Counted from the stretch's first letter, positions 11,737-24,039 are shown. The stretch: DNA of 64,000 bases from Forficula auricularia (GCA_024734495.1 JALMQS010000128.1:19843573-19907572); one strand, 5' to 3'. Notes: generated from the sequence alone by a model not told the origin. Numbers and translations: made by a program.

Positions 11737-11966
11737 TTAATTTTTAAATAATTGAACCGCGCTAGTTTGAATAACATCAATGATTCAGCCTACAAAGTCC
11801 GCAGTCCGATAAATCATTTAATTATATTTTATTGAAAAGAAAAAATGAAATTTAGCATCCGGCAGGATTCGAACCCGCGACCTCCCTTTTTAGCCGGTCT
11901 CCGGACTTTGAAGGATGAATCATTGATGTTATTTAAACTAGAGCGGGTCAATTATTTAAAAATTAA
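11737..11966. mobile_element. Foldback MITE carrying a tRNA-like 3' half
   Basis: Inverted arms of about 70 bp ('ttaatttttaaataattgaa' against its complement at 11947-11966; 'acatcaatgattcagcc' against 'gaatcattgatgt') enclose about 90 bp. Inside, on the minus strand, is a tRNA T-arm, GCGGGTTCGAATCCTGC, followed by CGGATGC as an acceptor-like end. No A box is evident. Confidence 0.65.
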
Positions 11967-12677
11967 TTTTAATGTTGGGTGGCTATTAAAGCAGATAAAT
12001 ACATAATATCATGAGGTAGACACAAATTATGCCAAATTTTTAGAATCAATTTTGGAAACATCAGCTTTACCATTTATAAAAAAAAGATGCTGATCTTAGC
12101 CTTGAAAATAACATAGGTACCTACCTACAAAAAACGACAGTTCTTTAAATTGCTCTAAAATCCATTCTCAATAATATGAATATACCTATTTATTATTATT
12201 ATTTTTCGTTAAATTGAAGGGTTGGTTTTGTCACAAATATAATAAAACAATAATTTCAATAACTATTTGAATTATTCAATTGATAACTATACAATACAGT
12301 TTCGGTCACCACTGGTTATTATTATTAGTATTTTTTTATTTAATAGCAGTCATTGTTTATAACTCACTCTTTTACTTAAAACAAAAGAAGATTCATTTCT
12401 TTTCTCATAACTTTATTATTATTAAATATAATATTTATCAAGTGGATAAGTTTTTGACAGCATTTTAATTGCTTTAGATGATGAATACTTTAATTAGAAA
12501 ATCATCCAGTCTTTTATTGTTTGGTGCTTTTTCCTAATTTCTTTTCACTTTTTCTTTAAAAAAATTAAAAAGAAATAAATGCGAAAAAGAGAAAAGAAAA
12601 AGACAAAAGACCAGAGAGTATAGGAATAAATGGAATTCTTTAAAATTAGTAAAATGAGGTACGCCCATTCACCTTTT

Positions 12678-12933
12678 TAACCTCATAATGGAATCAATTA
12701 ATTTCAAAATGGGAATAATTAATTTCAAATTGGTACCAATCGATTTCAAAATGAGATTAAAATACGAATAATCTATTTTAAAATGAACAAATAAAAACAA
12801 TGACTATTTCTAATCTGAAATTGTTAAATCACATTTCGACGTTGATTATTCCGAATTCCTAATTGATTAATTCCAATTTGAAACTGATTATTTCCGATTT
12901 GAAATTTATTAATCTCAATTTGAAGTTAAAGGT
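12678..12933. repeat. Imperfect inverted repeat of diverged short units
   Basis: The left half repeats units like 'aatttcaaaatgggaataatt'. The right half repeats their complements ('aattccaatttgaaactgatt'). The ends 'accttttt' and 'aaaggt' also face each other. It is probably an old foldback. Confidence 0.45.
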
Positions 12934-13021
12934 TAGAGATCTATTTGTTTTATTAAATAATTTATCATTATTCATCATTACAATTAAATTACAATTCTTT
13001 TGTATGTCAATCAATCTAGAT

Positions 13022-14013
13022 TAGGGGTTCCCAAACTTTTTCTTACATCGACCCATTTTGAAAGAATGATTTGTCTTCATCGACATCCTTCCATTTTTCT
13101 CTATGACATACAGCAAATAACATAATCAAAATTACTAATAATTGCACGTAAAAATTTAAAGATAACAATTTCACAAATAATATGATCAAAAAATTATAAA
13201 AAAAGCTGTTTATTAAATTTGTTTTATTATTTTTGTAATATTTTTAATTTTACAAATATAAACAAGACTTCAAAAGCACAGATTTTAATTGCACAATGGT
13301 TCGATTTCAATTAATCTGGAGGTTGTACTTGATGTATTGAAAACATTTTTTTAATATTTGACCTTAAGGCGCGATCCACACAAAAAGTTTTAGCCTCTTA
13401 ACCATTCTATAAATATAAACGGTGCTAAAATTTTAGGTTATGTTTTTTTAACGTGACGGTACTTTTTACACTACTAGATATATTCTCTTTATGAATGGAT
13501 CGTTTCCAAGCCATTGATATCCCCTCCACTAAAAATAATGGCCCAAATAGGTTTTTTTTATCAAAAAATAATTTCCATTTTTTTTTTCAATTACTCCGAA
13601 TATATTATTCTAGCATATATTAGTTTTTCATCAAGATGGTGAAAGTCCTTTGATGAAAAAAATAAAATAATGATCATTTTACCACCCTTTCTCAATCTAC
13701 CATATTTAAAAAATTTCATTTTTAATTTCAATTATTTCATTTTTGGTGTGGTAAATCGTTGTCAAATTTTAACAGTGTGTTTATTATGCTTTTAATGACT
13801 TATATTCCAAGTTTCGAAGAGTTCTTGAATTTTTGCATTTGTGAAAGAACTACCTTAATTTGCTTATCCTGGTTATTCCTTAAAAATAAAATAAAATTAA
13901 AAAAAAAAAAGAATTCAACGACCTCCAATGGACCCCTGGAATACTATTACTACTACCTTTTTAAACTTCCAACCATCTCCAAGGGGCCTACCTGGTCTCG
14001 TTGGGAACCCCTT
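13022..14013. mobile_element. hAT-type non-autonomous element with 8-bp TSD
   Basis: Ends TAGGGGTTCCCAA and TTGGGAACCCCTT are inverted, and the element is flanked by an exact, self-complementary 8-bp duplication, ATCTAGAT (13014-13021 and 14014-14021). An 8-bp TSD and these 'GGGGTTCCCAA' ends are typical of hAT. It is 992 bp long. The interior is AT-rich and I see no transposase, including in the 86-codon frame at 13759-14019. Confidence 0.8.
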
Positions 14014-14389
14014 ATCTAGATACTTGAATGCATGCTATTTTAATTTGTTTTTCTATATTAAGTGAATCAGCCTGTTAATGGGTATGTGAAATAAAAATAT
14101 AAGGGGAAAAAACCCTGATATATAGGAAGTAGATAAAATAGGAAAGAAAAAAAATAAAATCTTTTATATGTTTCGTTTCTTATCTACTCGTTACATTTCA
14201 GTCTTTCATAAACACCTCATTTTACTCAAAATAGCAACACAACAAATAGGTATAAAAATAGTTTCTATAAAATTAACGAATTTCTGTGTTGTGTCTTCAG
14301 TTGTTCTGTGACTCTTGAACAGGGACGAATAATAGGTATATCGGGTTTTGAGCATAGCTCTTTCCCCCAGTGCATCTTTAGTCAGTTAA

Positions 14390-14480
14390 ATTTTTAAAGG
14401 GAGCGAGATTCGAACTCAAGTCCGAGAACTCTCACGCAACACTCTCAGCCATCCTGACTAAAACACCGATACATTCCAAC
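14390..14480 (-). repeat. tRNA-derived SINE head
   Basis: On the minus strand 'gtcaggatggctgagagtg' looks like an A box of the Leu/Ser tRNA type and 'gagttcgaatctcgctccc' is a B box. Mismatched stems and the SINE-like continuation argue against a working tRNA. A related fragment lies at 28485. Confidence 0.6.
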
Positions 14481-15011
14481 ATTAATTAATAACATTGACA
14501 GTCCACATACCGCAATTTTCAACGAATTTATCTTAATAAAATATTAATATTCACGTTGATTCTAATTTTGGCGTCTCTTATATAATTATTTTCTAATACT
14601 AGATACAAGCGTCTTGAGGCAGTTGCAGTGCGGCTTCTGAGATGTATGAATGATTGAATTCATGTTCCGTTCCTTTGGAAGTTATAATGACATTGGGGAA
14701 ATCGTCGGCCCTAGAAAACATTTTTAATGAATTAAATTTTAACTGACCTTCCAAATGGATAGTACTCTAAAATTAAATCATTGTATAAGGTTGATTGAGA
14801 ATAAAAATGTGCTCCCAAGTGTTCACCGCCGCTGCTGAAATCTGACTGAAGTGCAAAAAGAAAATAATACATTGAAAGCAGCTGATACGTTACGTAATGG
14901 ACACAATATATATGCATTCAGCAACATCCTTTCAAATACAGCAAATACAACCTTTTTTCCAAAATTTGAGAGTTTTTCGTTCATCCAAATAGATGTATAG
15001 CATTTTCAGTT

Positions 15012-15512
15012 TCAATTATTTTGTTAAGCAATTTGAACTGCGAAAAGTTAAATAATATGATAAATATATATGAATCTCTATATATTTATACTATATATAT
15101 AAAACAATTTCCTATGTTAATTCTACATTTATGAAAATTATTTTATTATTTTTGAAAAGGAAAAATAAATAGAGCATCCGACGGGTTTCGGAACCCGTGT
15201 CTCTCTCATTTACGCGAAGAGCGGCTTAACCAACTAGCCCACAGATTCTCCCGCCGAATAAGCTCTTAAGTTGAGAATGTCATTTTTTCCTTTTCGCGGT
15301 TTTTTCTATTTATAGTATAGTTACTTAATTTTTAGACAAATTGATTTTTTTAAACTGAAAGTTTCAATTATTTTGTTAAGCAATTTCCTTTTCAAAAATA
15401 ATAAAATAATTTTCTTAATGTAGAATTAACATAGGAAATTGTTTATATATAGTATAAATATATAGGATTCATATATATTTATCATATTATTTAACTTTCG
15501 CGGTTCAAATTA
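15012..15512. mobile_element. Foldback flanking a SINE
   Basis: Inverted arms at about 15026-15161 and 15386-15512 (for example 'cctatgttaattctacattt' against its complement near 15420) enclose a tRNA-like SINE and about 130 bp. 'tttcaattattttgttaagc' occurs as a direct repeat at the left edge (15019) and just before the right arm (15362), a possible target duplication or duplicated end. Confidence 0.6.
15173..15260 (-). repeat. tRNA-derived SINE
   Basis: The minus strand reads like a near-complete tRNA: A-box-like 'gggctagttggttaagccgc', an anticodon-arm region, and B-box-like 'gggttccgaaacccg' closed by 'tcggatgctc'. The T loop is altered (TTCCGAAA) and the acceptor stem is poor, so it is a SINE head and not a functional tRNA. 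Confidence 0.65.
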
Positions 15513-16221
15513 TTAATTTTATTAATTAATACTATTAATGATTTATTTATAGACTTATTTGTCAAAATTTCAATGCACTTTGTGCGCTTATATATGTTAA
15601 ATACTTAAAAATGATTTTATTATACTGGATTGATTTTATTTTATATGTTTTGTGCATGTATGTATATGTGTATATATTATATATATATATTCTATATATA
15701 TGTCTGTATTTTGTATATATATATGTGTATTGAATGTTTATGAATGTTGTACAGGTGTGTGCTTTACAGATCTGTACATCATGGACTTGTGTATCTTTAT
15801 GCATTTAAATTTCATTATTGGTTGTATTATATATGATAGAGTATGTATGTTTCACTTTTCCGTTATATAGATTCCGCATGTGCTTTGTGTATATATTATG
15901 TGTATGTTTATTTGTATATGCCTATATGTAATGTGTGTACATAATATATATGTGTATGTATATATTCGATTAAGTAAATTAAGTACTCTTATGACTCATT
16001 GAGCAATATGAGCAAATTGAGCATATGTCCTGATGGGCTCATTTTTATATTATCTAAGCAGTATGATACATTTTGCTTTTTCTCTCTTTTTCTTTTCTTG
16101 TCTTCTTTCTCTTAGCTCTTATTTTTTCCTAAACTTAAATTTGTTCTTTTTCTTCACTTTATCAGTGTTGGGTATCCCGGAGACTGGGAAACAATAATGG
16201 CAAATTATCTAATAAAAATTT

Positions 16222-16962
16222 TTAAGAAAAAAATAAAAACCGACTTCAAAAAATTAAAGTGCAACAAATATAAAAATACACTAAAAGGTATAAAATAATT
16301 ATTATCTTATTTAGTTACAACTAAACGACGAAATATTAACACGAAATCACTTTTTAAAGTCGGTGCCAAACAAACTATACCTATAAGCGAGCGTACCCGC
16401 CAAACGTACTAAGTAAGATCCGTCGAGTGCGATTCATAAAAGGTATATGTTTGGCACCAACTTCAAAAAGTAATTTCGTGTTAATATTTCGTCGTTTAGT
16501 TGTAACTAAATAAGATAATAATTATTTTATACCTTTTAGTGTATTTTGCATTGCATAATTTTTTGAAGTCGGTTTTATCTTTTTTTTCTTAAAAATTTAT
16601 TTTTCTCTTTTAGTGATGTTATTAATAGTGATTATATCATCAGAACTTGACCAAATTAATATGACACCATCCCTAAGACACCCCCTTTCGGATAAAAAAA
16701 GAACCATCGAAATCGGTTCATAAACAAAGAGGTTAGGTCAAACAAACCTAAACAAACCTAATAAAAGGTCTAATACCTATGAAAAAAAATCGAAAAAAAA
16801 ATGGGACCAATCGGAAGCTAGAGTGGACCCAATGCAAAAAAATTTTTCAAAAATCGGTTGAGAATTGGCGGGGATATGAGGTAACATAGGCACAAAAAAA
16901 AAAAAAAAAAAAAAAAAAAATTCAATCGAATAGAGAACCTCCTCCTTTTTTGAAGTCGGTTA
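16222..16962. repeat. Family C palindrome plus tail, copy 1
   Basis: The first half is a long palindrome (16240-16575) bounded by 'aaccgacttcaaaaa' and 'tttttgaagtcggtt', with mirrored 'taaacgacgaaatattaaca'. A non-palindromic tail ends in a poly-A run (about 16896-16920) and 'cctcctccttttttgaagtc'. Copy 30450-31186 is nearly identical, so both are recent. The 'gaagtcggtt' ends face each other. No protein is encoded. Confidence 0.85.
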
Positions 16963-18167
16963 AAAAAAGTTGGCGCATTTAATCAAGATTTCAATCAAAA
17001 TGGTATAAAACATTCCACTTTTTTAAAAAACAAAAAACAATATTTGCATTTTTATCCGAAAGAAACTAATTTCAAAACACAATTTGTAATTGGCTAAAGG
17101 GTAGAATTTAACATGAAAATTACGATAATTTAATTTATTAAAATATTTTTATTCAATTAAAGTAAATGTTCAAAACTAATAATTGTTTTTATATTCAATA
17201 TCTAATAATATTTAAAATTACAAATTAAAATTAAAAGTATTTGTTATCTGTTTTTCATGTTAAATTTTACCCTTTTAGCCAATTACGAATTGTGTTTTGA
17301 AATTAGTTTCTTTCGCATAAAAATGCAAATATTATTTTTTGTTTTTTTTGTTTTTAAAAAACACAGACACATTAATCTGACAAAAATATTTTTCTCAAAA
17401 GTTATAATACTCTTAGTTATTTTCTGTTTTGTGATCGATATCAGTATTATTCAGAATTCCGTAACAAAAATTAGAATTATAAAATAGTCTGAATAATATT
17501 TAGAGCAGGGTAGCGATTTTCACGGTTTTCAAAAAAATGTCCATAACTCGAAAACTAAGATAGTTTTATTTAAATTTTTTTATTTTGGACAATCCTGAAT
17601 TCACCTATCTCGTGTACACGTTTGATCCTTGACTTTTGGGACACCCTGTATATATTATTACTATTAGCTGAATGGCATGTCCCTCCGTGAAACCCATACT
17701 TTGGCTCGCCCACATAGCTGCAGGCTTTTTAATCGGATCCATAAAAAAAAAAAAAATAAAAAGAAACCAAAAAACAAAACAAACAAAAATTCAATAATAA
17801 TATTGTATATAAATTTTAATGATGCTTAAAAAATACGTATAAAATGTTGTTACTGCAAAGTTGTTTTCCAAATACGGCAGAATCATGAACAGAACTTCTA
17901 ATTTGAACATGAACACAAAGGAAAAAATGTAAATGTTACGATCCATTATCAAATGAACTTTTCCAGTATTTAAACTCATTCAGATGAGAAGCTCTAAAGT
18001 TTTTAACTCCCAACTTTAAAAACGTTTTTAATACATAGATAGAATATTTTTTCCACCAAACACGCCTGGTCATCGTGGAATATCCGTTTAAAAAACCTCC
18101 ATCATGAATACGAAAGGACTTTGCTCATGAGTGAATTGTCTGAAAGGCTGAAGATAATTTATAGATC
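16963..18167. other. AT-rich, no gene recognised
   Basis: Contains an inverted pair, 'ttgtttttaaaaaacac' near 17350 against its relative near 17020, next to 'gaattagtttctttcgc' / 'gaaagaaactaatttc' and 'tacccttttagccaatta' / 'taattggctaaagggta'. This is a foldback of about 470 bp at 17010-17370. No exon was found. Confidence 0.45.
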
Positions 18168-18267
18168 NNNNNNNNNNNNNNNNNNNNNNNNNNNNNNNNN
18201 NNNNNNNNNNNNNNNNNNNNNNNNNNNNNNNNNNNNNNNNNNNNNNNNNNNNNNNNNNNNNNNNNNN
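18168..18267. other. Assembly gap, 100 N
   Basis: Exactly 100 N, the usual placeholder for a gap of unknown size. Distances across it should not be trusted. Confidence 0.99.
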
Positions 18268-18302
18268 ATGCCGGATTCGAGCCCCGGCTGATCCTTTTGT
18301 CT
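18268..18302 (+). repeat. tRNA-like SINE remnant cut by the gap
   Basis: 'ccggattcgagccccggct' has a B-box-like GGATTCGAGCC in a short stem, directly after the N run. The 5' half is missing. Confidence 0.45.
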
Positions 18303-18384
18303 ATAATAAAAATAATCTTTTCTTCGTTCTCTAAAATTTTAATTTTTGAAAAATTTTTGAATCTTTTTTAAAATTTAAAATATA

Positions 18385-18900
18385 AAATACTAGGTAGGTT
18401 TCACAAAAAATAAAAGATCAGATGCTTATTTAGCACTACTCTATGTATATATTTCGGGGTCATAAGCCCCTTTTCAGGAGTTCACAAAGGAAACTGAATA
18501 CAAAAATATAAAAATGTTTTAGAAGTAAATTTCTTGACTTTAACAATAAGAGAAGGGGGAGATAAGGAGAGAGAGGGAAGGGTTAAAGTACAAAGAAGTT
18601 TTTGTTTATCTAAATTTAAGATTAAGAAAGGGTATTTGAAGCTTGGGAAGTACCTGGAATATATAAATAGAAAAGAATGAATGGTATGTGTAGGTGCTAT
18701 TGTTTGGTATATTCATGTCTATTATTAGTTGTTTCCTAATGCCAAGTTGGTTATTTAGAATATTTTTATTATTTGTAATGGCTATTTTAATTTCTGATGA
18801 TTCTAGTGAACTCCTGAAGATGGGCTTATAACCCGAAATATATATAGAGTCGTGCTAAACAAAGCTCTGATCTTTTATTTTTGTGTAACTTACCTAGTAT
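18385..18900. mobile_element. Foldback with degenerate hammerhead-like cores
   Basis: Inverted arms at 18385-18485 and 18805-18900 share 'ataaaagatcagatgcttat'-type and 'gtgaactcctgaa' segments. Each arm, read inwards to outwards, carries CTGAARA, a GGG(G)/CCC(C) stem and CGAAATATATA, a degraded version of the motif at 8.8 and 61 kb. The flanking 'cctacctag..tttatatttt' also occurs near 8660. Confidence 0.55.
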
Positions 18901-19037
18901 TTTATATTTTAAATTTTAAAAAGTTTCAAAAATTTTTCAAAATTTTATTTACTTTATTTAAAATATTTCACCAAGAACCCACACCATTCTCCCTTAACAA
19001 AAAAGCATCACATTCTTCTGTTCTATCCACTTTATAG

Positions 19038-20066
19038 CTTCAAGGCAATGAATAGCCGACTGGAACGCTTTCCGATGTTTTGGTTGATCGGTATTTGGAT
19101 AATCGACGGACCAATATATTTGCATCAAGCAGGGGATTGTCCCAATCTCAATAATTTTTCTTATGAATCATCAACTTTGCTAATCTTAGCAAACTACCTT
19201 TTCACTGAAATGCCTATTATATTCCGTTAAAGACAATAGGTATGTTTTTAAACGAAATCGGTTCGGTCGAGGTTCCTAAGCCAAAATTAAATTACAAGAT
19301 TCTATTCATAAATACAGACAAAAGAATCAAGTTAAATAAAAGCATGTAATAAAGTATGTATCTAACTCAGGAAAAATCATTCATTACGAAGAAAATTTAT
19401 TCTCGATGACGAGTTTGTGTACCAGGATACAGAGGATTAATAATTACACTAGCTTTAAAGTCCAAACTACCCTTAGAAGTTTTTTTCCTTTTTGGCGATT
19501 AAACTTGGAGGGACTGTTCGTTTAGTGCGTCAGCCAAATTCAAGGATCGTTTATTCCGACGGCCGCTTCTCTAGTAGTAATGAAATATTGAATGGATGAT
19601 TTTCATTTAAGGTTTTCATATTCAAGTGTGTTGGGATTATGGAAGATTCACGAACGGAAAATTAAACCTGGCTCATTCACTATCTCTTTCGCCCTTTCGC
19701 TTGAGAAAGGCAAGCTGGTTGAGCGGGTTGCAGCTCAAACGCCCTGCGCACAGGATTGGAAAGTTTTACCGGATTTTCTCTCTAATTAGACGAAACAATT
19801 TTCTTAAAAAAAAAAAAGCAAAAATAGAAAAAACAAATGAAAAAAAATATTTTAATTGAATGAAGATTTCACTTATTTTCCTTCCTGTTTTCAAGGAGGT
19901 CGGAAAATCGAGCGTCTGGACTTGAGCCAAAAAGAGGGCACTACGGGAGCCGTAGTACAAAAAATAAAACATGCTTTCTGATTTATAATTAAACTAACAT
20001 TGTGTTAAATTCATTTAGTATTTATATGTTCGAGATCTTTTCCGTACAATACGAGTAGTAAACGGT
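19038..20066. other. No gene recognised
   Basis: Overlapping 60-77 codon frames around 19050-19860 lack splice context, composition bias or recognisable motifs. A small hairpin, 'actacgggagccgtagt', lies near 19940. Confidence 0.4.
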
Positions 20067-20074
20067 ATATATAT

Positions 20075-21139
20075 CTGTGGAGGTTGGTGACTTTTCAACA
20101 AAAGTACCCTTCATTTTTGGAAATTGTATTTTAATCTTCGCTTTTTTTTTGCAAATTTCATCCAATACGGCATCATTTTCGTTATTTTTCAAATTTAAAA
20201 TTAGATTTTTTAAAATATATTCTAGGATCTTTGCCCCAAACGCATAATCCCTTGCGTGAGTGAGGGTAGGAGTCAGAAATTAAATCTTGTAACTTAAACT
20301 CCACAGTCCTTGAGATGGAAATCAACCATTTTCCACAATGAATCAGCCTGTCCTATAAGAAAATCTTAAATTTCTCCTAATTCTATTGTCTATAGCACTC
20401 TTAGTGAATTCCGATCTTATATATTGAGAGTTCTTAGAAATGAATTAGTCCAGAGATTCTCGAATCATCTTTATTTATTCCTTTTTTCTATTATTACTAT
20501 TTTAATAGTTCCTCAGCGAGTATTCGACTAAAACTAGTTAGGACTTGTCTTTGACATGCTTGAACTGAAAGTTATACCAAGCAGGGACTTTAAACCTTCT
20601 ATCAGCTCCCTTTTCGGAAAAACATTAATTTTAATTTTACCTTGAAATTATGCAAACATTTTATTTCATTTCGAGAACTTATATACCCAATATACATACT
20701 TTTCAAAACAAAAAATGATTTTTATAGAAATATTTTAAATAACGGATAATAATGGAAAATTTAAAGGTCCACATGAAATTTTGAAGTCGACCTTATATAT
20801 TTATGAAAATACTCTTAAATGTTTAAAATTTTAGGATTCTCCACATCCACAACATCCATGGACAGCACTCCACTGATATATATATACATCAGTGGTGTGC
20901 GGTCCATGGATGTTGTGGATGCGTCGAACCCCAAAAAATTTCTGAACATTTAGAGTATTTTCATACCGTAATGTCATAAAAAATTATAATGTTAAATTTG
21001 AAAAATAACGAAAAATTCTATGATGCTATAGTGGATGAAATTTCCAAAAAAGCGAATAATAAAAGAAAATTAAAAAAAAAATGAAGGATATTTTTTGGAC
21101 ACCATCCACCCCTGGTTGAAAATTTACCTCCCGCCACTG
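20075..21139. mobile_element. hAT-like palindromic element, possibly a tail-to-tail dimer
   Basis: Outer ends CTGTGGAGG.. and ..CCGCCACTG are inverted and flanked by ATATATAT (20067-20074 and 21140-21147). Long arms pair ('atttcatccaatacggcatc' side against 'gatgctatagtggatgaaat' side). The centre repeats CCACTG and CAGTGG back to back around a TA-rich spacer (20869-20895) next to 'acaacatccatgga' / 'tccatggatgttgt'. The left arm contains about 600 bp of extra sequence at roughly 20205-20800. The TSD is in TA-rich sequence and so is weaker evidence. Confidence 0.6.
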
Positions 21140-21179
21140 ATATATATAGGTAACATATTTATATATAATATGTATATAA

Positions 21180-21345
21180 CTTAGGAACGCGGTGTGGGTT
21201 TATAGTGAAATATTTTCAATAATAATGGGTTGGAGTTGGTGGAGTTTCACAGTGAGGAAAAATAAACTAATTTGAGTTAAGCCATTTAGTTTGTAAATTC
21301 TCAATATATTTTGGGTTGTTATCCCATCATCAGGACATGCCAATG
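21180..21345. repeat. Penelope-like repeat fragment
   Basis: 'gtgggtttatagtgaaa' recurs at 26948 and, diverged, at 27283. The minus strand at 21300-21340 reads CTGATGA, then TGGG/CCC around a loop, then AAAATATATTGAG: the same layout as the 18.4 and 27.4 kb motifs but with GAAA changed to AAAA. Confidence 0.5.
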
Positions 21346-22148
21346 TACCTATTCCTGATATACTGATATTATATCTATGAATATATATAATTTATTTGTT
21401 TGAGACTATATTGTGGAAAGTTTGTACTTCAACACCAGTCTTTTAATTAGAAATATTTAATCAGCTATTTCTTATGGCTACAATTACCCGATTGGATATA
21501 TAAAAATTAGTTTTGTTTTTATAGTAATGTATTAAGCAGAAGAAATATTATTTAATATATTCCTTATAAATTAATTTATTGATTAGGTATTTTTTAAATA
21601 ACCAACCTTGAAATCATGATAAAAGATTACTATTTTGCATAAAAAAAAAGTAAAAAAGAAGCGAGACATATTGGATTTTTATTGACCTGAAGGGTGGAAA
21701 GCCATGAACCCTAGCAAAAATCATAAATAACCCACCGCGGTATTTTGTTTTTCTTTTTTGTTTTTCACTCTGCTGCCTAATCGATTTACTCTCTTGTAAT
21801 ATACCATGAATGAAAATTATTTCTTTTATTAGAAAGAATTCTAATTACATATCATTGTCACTTACTGACATTTTTAATAATTTATCGTATATTACATAAT
21901 TCGCAATTTTTTTCCCTCTTAAGAAAAAAACTCGATGTTTTAGCTCTCCCTGTTCAGTTAAAGCCACCCTAATATTAAAAATTTATTTTTTACAATTCCA
22001 TTACCCGATTGGTTTTAGATAAATTTGTTTTGTTATTATAGCAAGCTAGTCACATAACAAACCAATCGTTTGTTGTGTGGCTTTTGAAGAAAAAACAATC
22101 AAAATAATTAAATTTTTGTTGTTAGGACTCGTGGCTGTGATGAATTTG

Positions 22149-22553
22149 CAGTGGATTTATGGAGATATCAGCCAGCCAAGGTGGGATGCACCAATAAAAC
22201 TTCCAGAATAAAACGTTTCGTCCTAAATTTTATTGGGCCATCATCCTCAGTTATTGGAAATCATACACAAATTGTAATATATACATGTGATCGAACCAGA
22301 TTTTGTCAACAATAAGAATTTTTTGCCTAATTTCTGAGCCTTGGGCGCTGCAGCACTAAATAACCTACATGAGGCAAAAAATTTTTATTATTGACAAAAC
22401 CTGGTTTGATCACATGTATACATTACAATAATGTGTATGATTTCCAATAAATGAGAATGGCCCAATAAAAATTTAGCCCGAAACATCTTATTCTGAAAGT
22501 TTTATTGAAATCGGTGAATCCCACCTTGGCTGATATCTCCATCAACCCACTGT
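22149..22553. mobile_element. Near-complete palindrome of about 405 bp
   Basis: Arms 22149-22336 and 22374-22553 pair along most of their length ('ggagatatcagccagccaag' against its complement at 22527-22543; 'tttgtcaacaataagaattt' against 'ttattattgacaaaa'). The loop is about 40 bp. Each arm holds 'cgaaac' preceded by a short hairpin, the Penelope-like motif in degraded form. No coding capacity. Confidence 0.7.
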
Positions 22554-22788
22554 AATTAAATATTTGACGGATATTCGCCAAATTTTAAATAGTGACTTTT
22601 GATTGCCGTGCAAAATAAGGTAAACCCGTCCAATATGGGCCATGCACCTAATATAAGACATCAGGATACGCAAGACAACTTTTTTCAGTCTCAGAGAATT
22701 TTCATTGAAGTCGTTAAATCATTATTATTTGACACTGTAGTAAGTTATTTCGACAATCTTCTATTATTAAATCTCACTACATCATAAA

Positions 22789-23379
22789 ATGCTCTATATT
22801 TTACGTAATCTACACATTAGTTTCAAGTATAATAGATATAAACTAGAAAGAAAGGAGGAGGACTGGATACAATACAAAATATATAGAAACAGAGTAGTTA
22901 AATTACTTAGAGAAAAGAGAAGAAAGTATTTCGAGAAAATGATAGATGACAGTAAATATGATCAGATAACTATGTGGAAAAATCTAAAACTCCTAATAGG
23001 AAGTGGAAAGAAAGATGATGAAATCTCTGCAATCTTATTTAATGAAAAGGAGATTGAAGATGGGGTGATAATAGCTAATGAATTTAATAAATATTTTATT
23101 GATAGTATTACTGATATAGTCACTAATATCCCCATATCCAATTGTGTCTGGAATGCTGAGGAAACATCTGAAATGTTTAGTAACTTCAAATTACTGAATA
23201 CAAATGAATTAAAAAATATCATTTCTTCATTGAGTAATAAGGGTAGTCCTGATGACATTGATGTTTGTTACTTAAAAACTTGCTTTGATGCTATCGCCAA
23301 TCCCCTACTGCATATAATCAATAGCTCATTATTGGAAGGTGAATGCCTTTGGCCACTTAGAAATTTACTATATATTTAA
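22789..23379 (+). pseudogene. LINE ORF2 linker and RT start fragment
   Basis: The 196-codon frame matches the region between endonuclease and reverse transcriptase of Jockey/I-type LINEs. It has the basic helical stretch 'WIQYKIYRNRVVKLLREKRR', 'MWKNLKLLIGSG', then 'IANEFNKYFIDSI', and the RT-0 like stretch 'NELKNIISSLSNKGSPDDID'. The endonuclease upstream is missing. The frame ends where the palm domain should begin, just before 150 bp of GC- and GT-rich simple sequence. The remainder of the element resumes at 24040. Not a host gene. Confidence 0.75.
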
Positions 23380-23384
23380 CAGAG

Positions 23385-24035
23385 TAATAAAGCAGGCAGC
23401 GGGCGGGCGGCGGCGGTGCGCGGGCGGGGGGGGGCGTGTGTGTGTGTGTGCGCGCGCGGGGCAGGTGGGGGGGGGGGGGGCGTGTGTGTGTGTGTGTGTG
23501 TGCGCGCGCGCGCGCGTGTGTGTGTATGTATATATAGATGTATATACATGTAGATGGCATGGTGTGTGGTTTTTAGACGGGGTGAGGTGTGTTTAAATGC
23601 ATATGTAAATAATATGAAGGAGTCAGCAGAAGGAGCAATGTTTTACTGTTGTATTATTTATGTATGTGATGGCAGCTGTTGTATATAAGGCACAGGTGTG
23701 TGCGAAGAGAGCGGCAGGTTGCTTGTGTGCGCGCGGCAGGCACATGTATATGTAAGGGGCTATACATAGTATATTGCAGTTATGTATATAATATGAATGA
23801 GCGGGGTAAATAATGTAGGTAGACAGTATGGCGAAGGTGGTATGGATACAATATACAGATTGAGCGAAGCATAAAATAAAGGCAGCATTTTTAGTGGTCA
23901 TATAAAGGTTGCATGAAGAAATGTAGCCAGGTAAAGAAAGGAAATACGTAGTATTATGGATATGATAAATGGTTTGTACAAAATAATGCAATATGGCCAC
24001 AATGCGTAAATAAAATGCATAGACAAGAAATATAT
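23385..24035 (+). repeat. GC/GT-rich simple sequence replacing the RT core
   Basis: 23390-23530 holds GGC, G-run, (GT)n and (CG)n tracts, by far the most GC-rich patch of this part. It is followed by about 450 bp of GT- and TA-rich degenerate sequence. The frames reported here in both directions translate simple repeats. The RT catalytic domain expected between the flanking LINE pieces is absent. Confidence 0.75.
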
Positions 24036-24039
24036 TTCG

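Noticed and set aside
15173..15260. Functional tRNA genes at 11.9, 14.4, 15.2, 27.6, 42.0 and 50.3 kb
   Set aside because: A and B boxes are present in some, but the stems are mismatched and SINE bodies or truncations follow. None would pass as a working tRNA.
23339..23596. Gly/Arg/Val-rich and His/Thr-rich frames
   Set aside because: Translations of (GT)n, (CG)n and G-run simple sequence on both strands.
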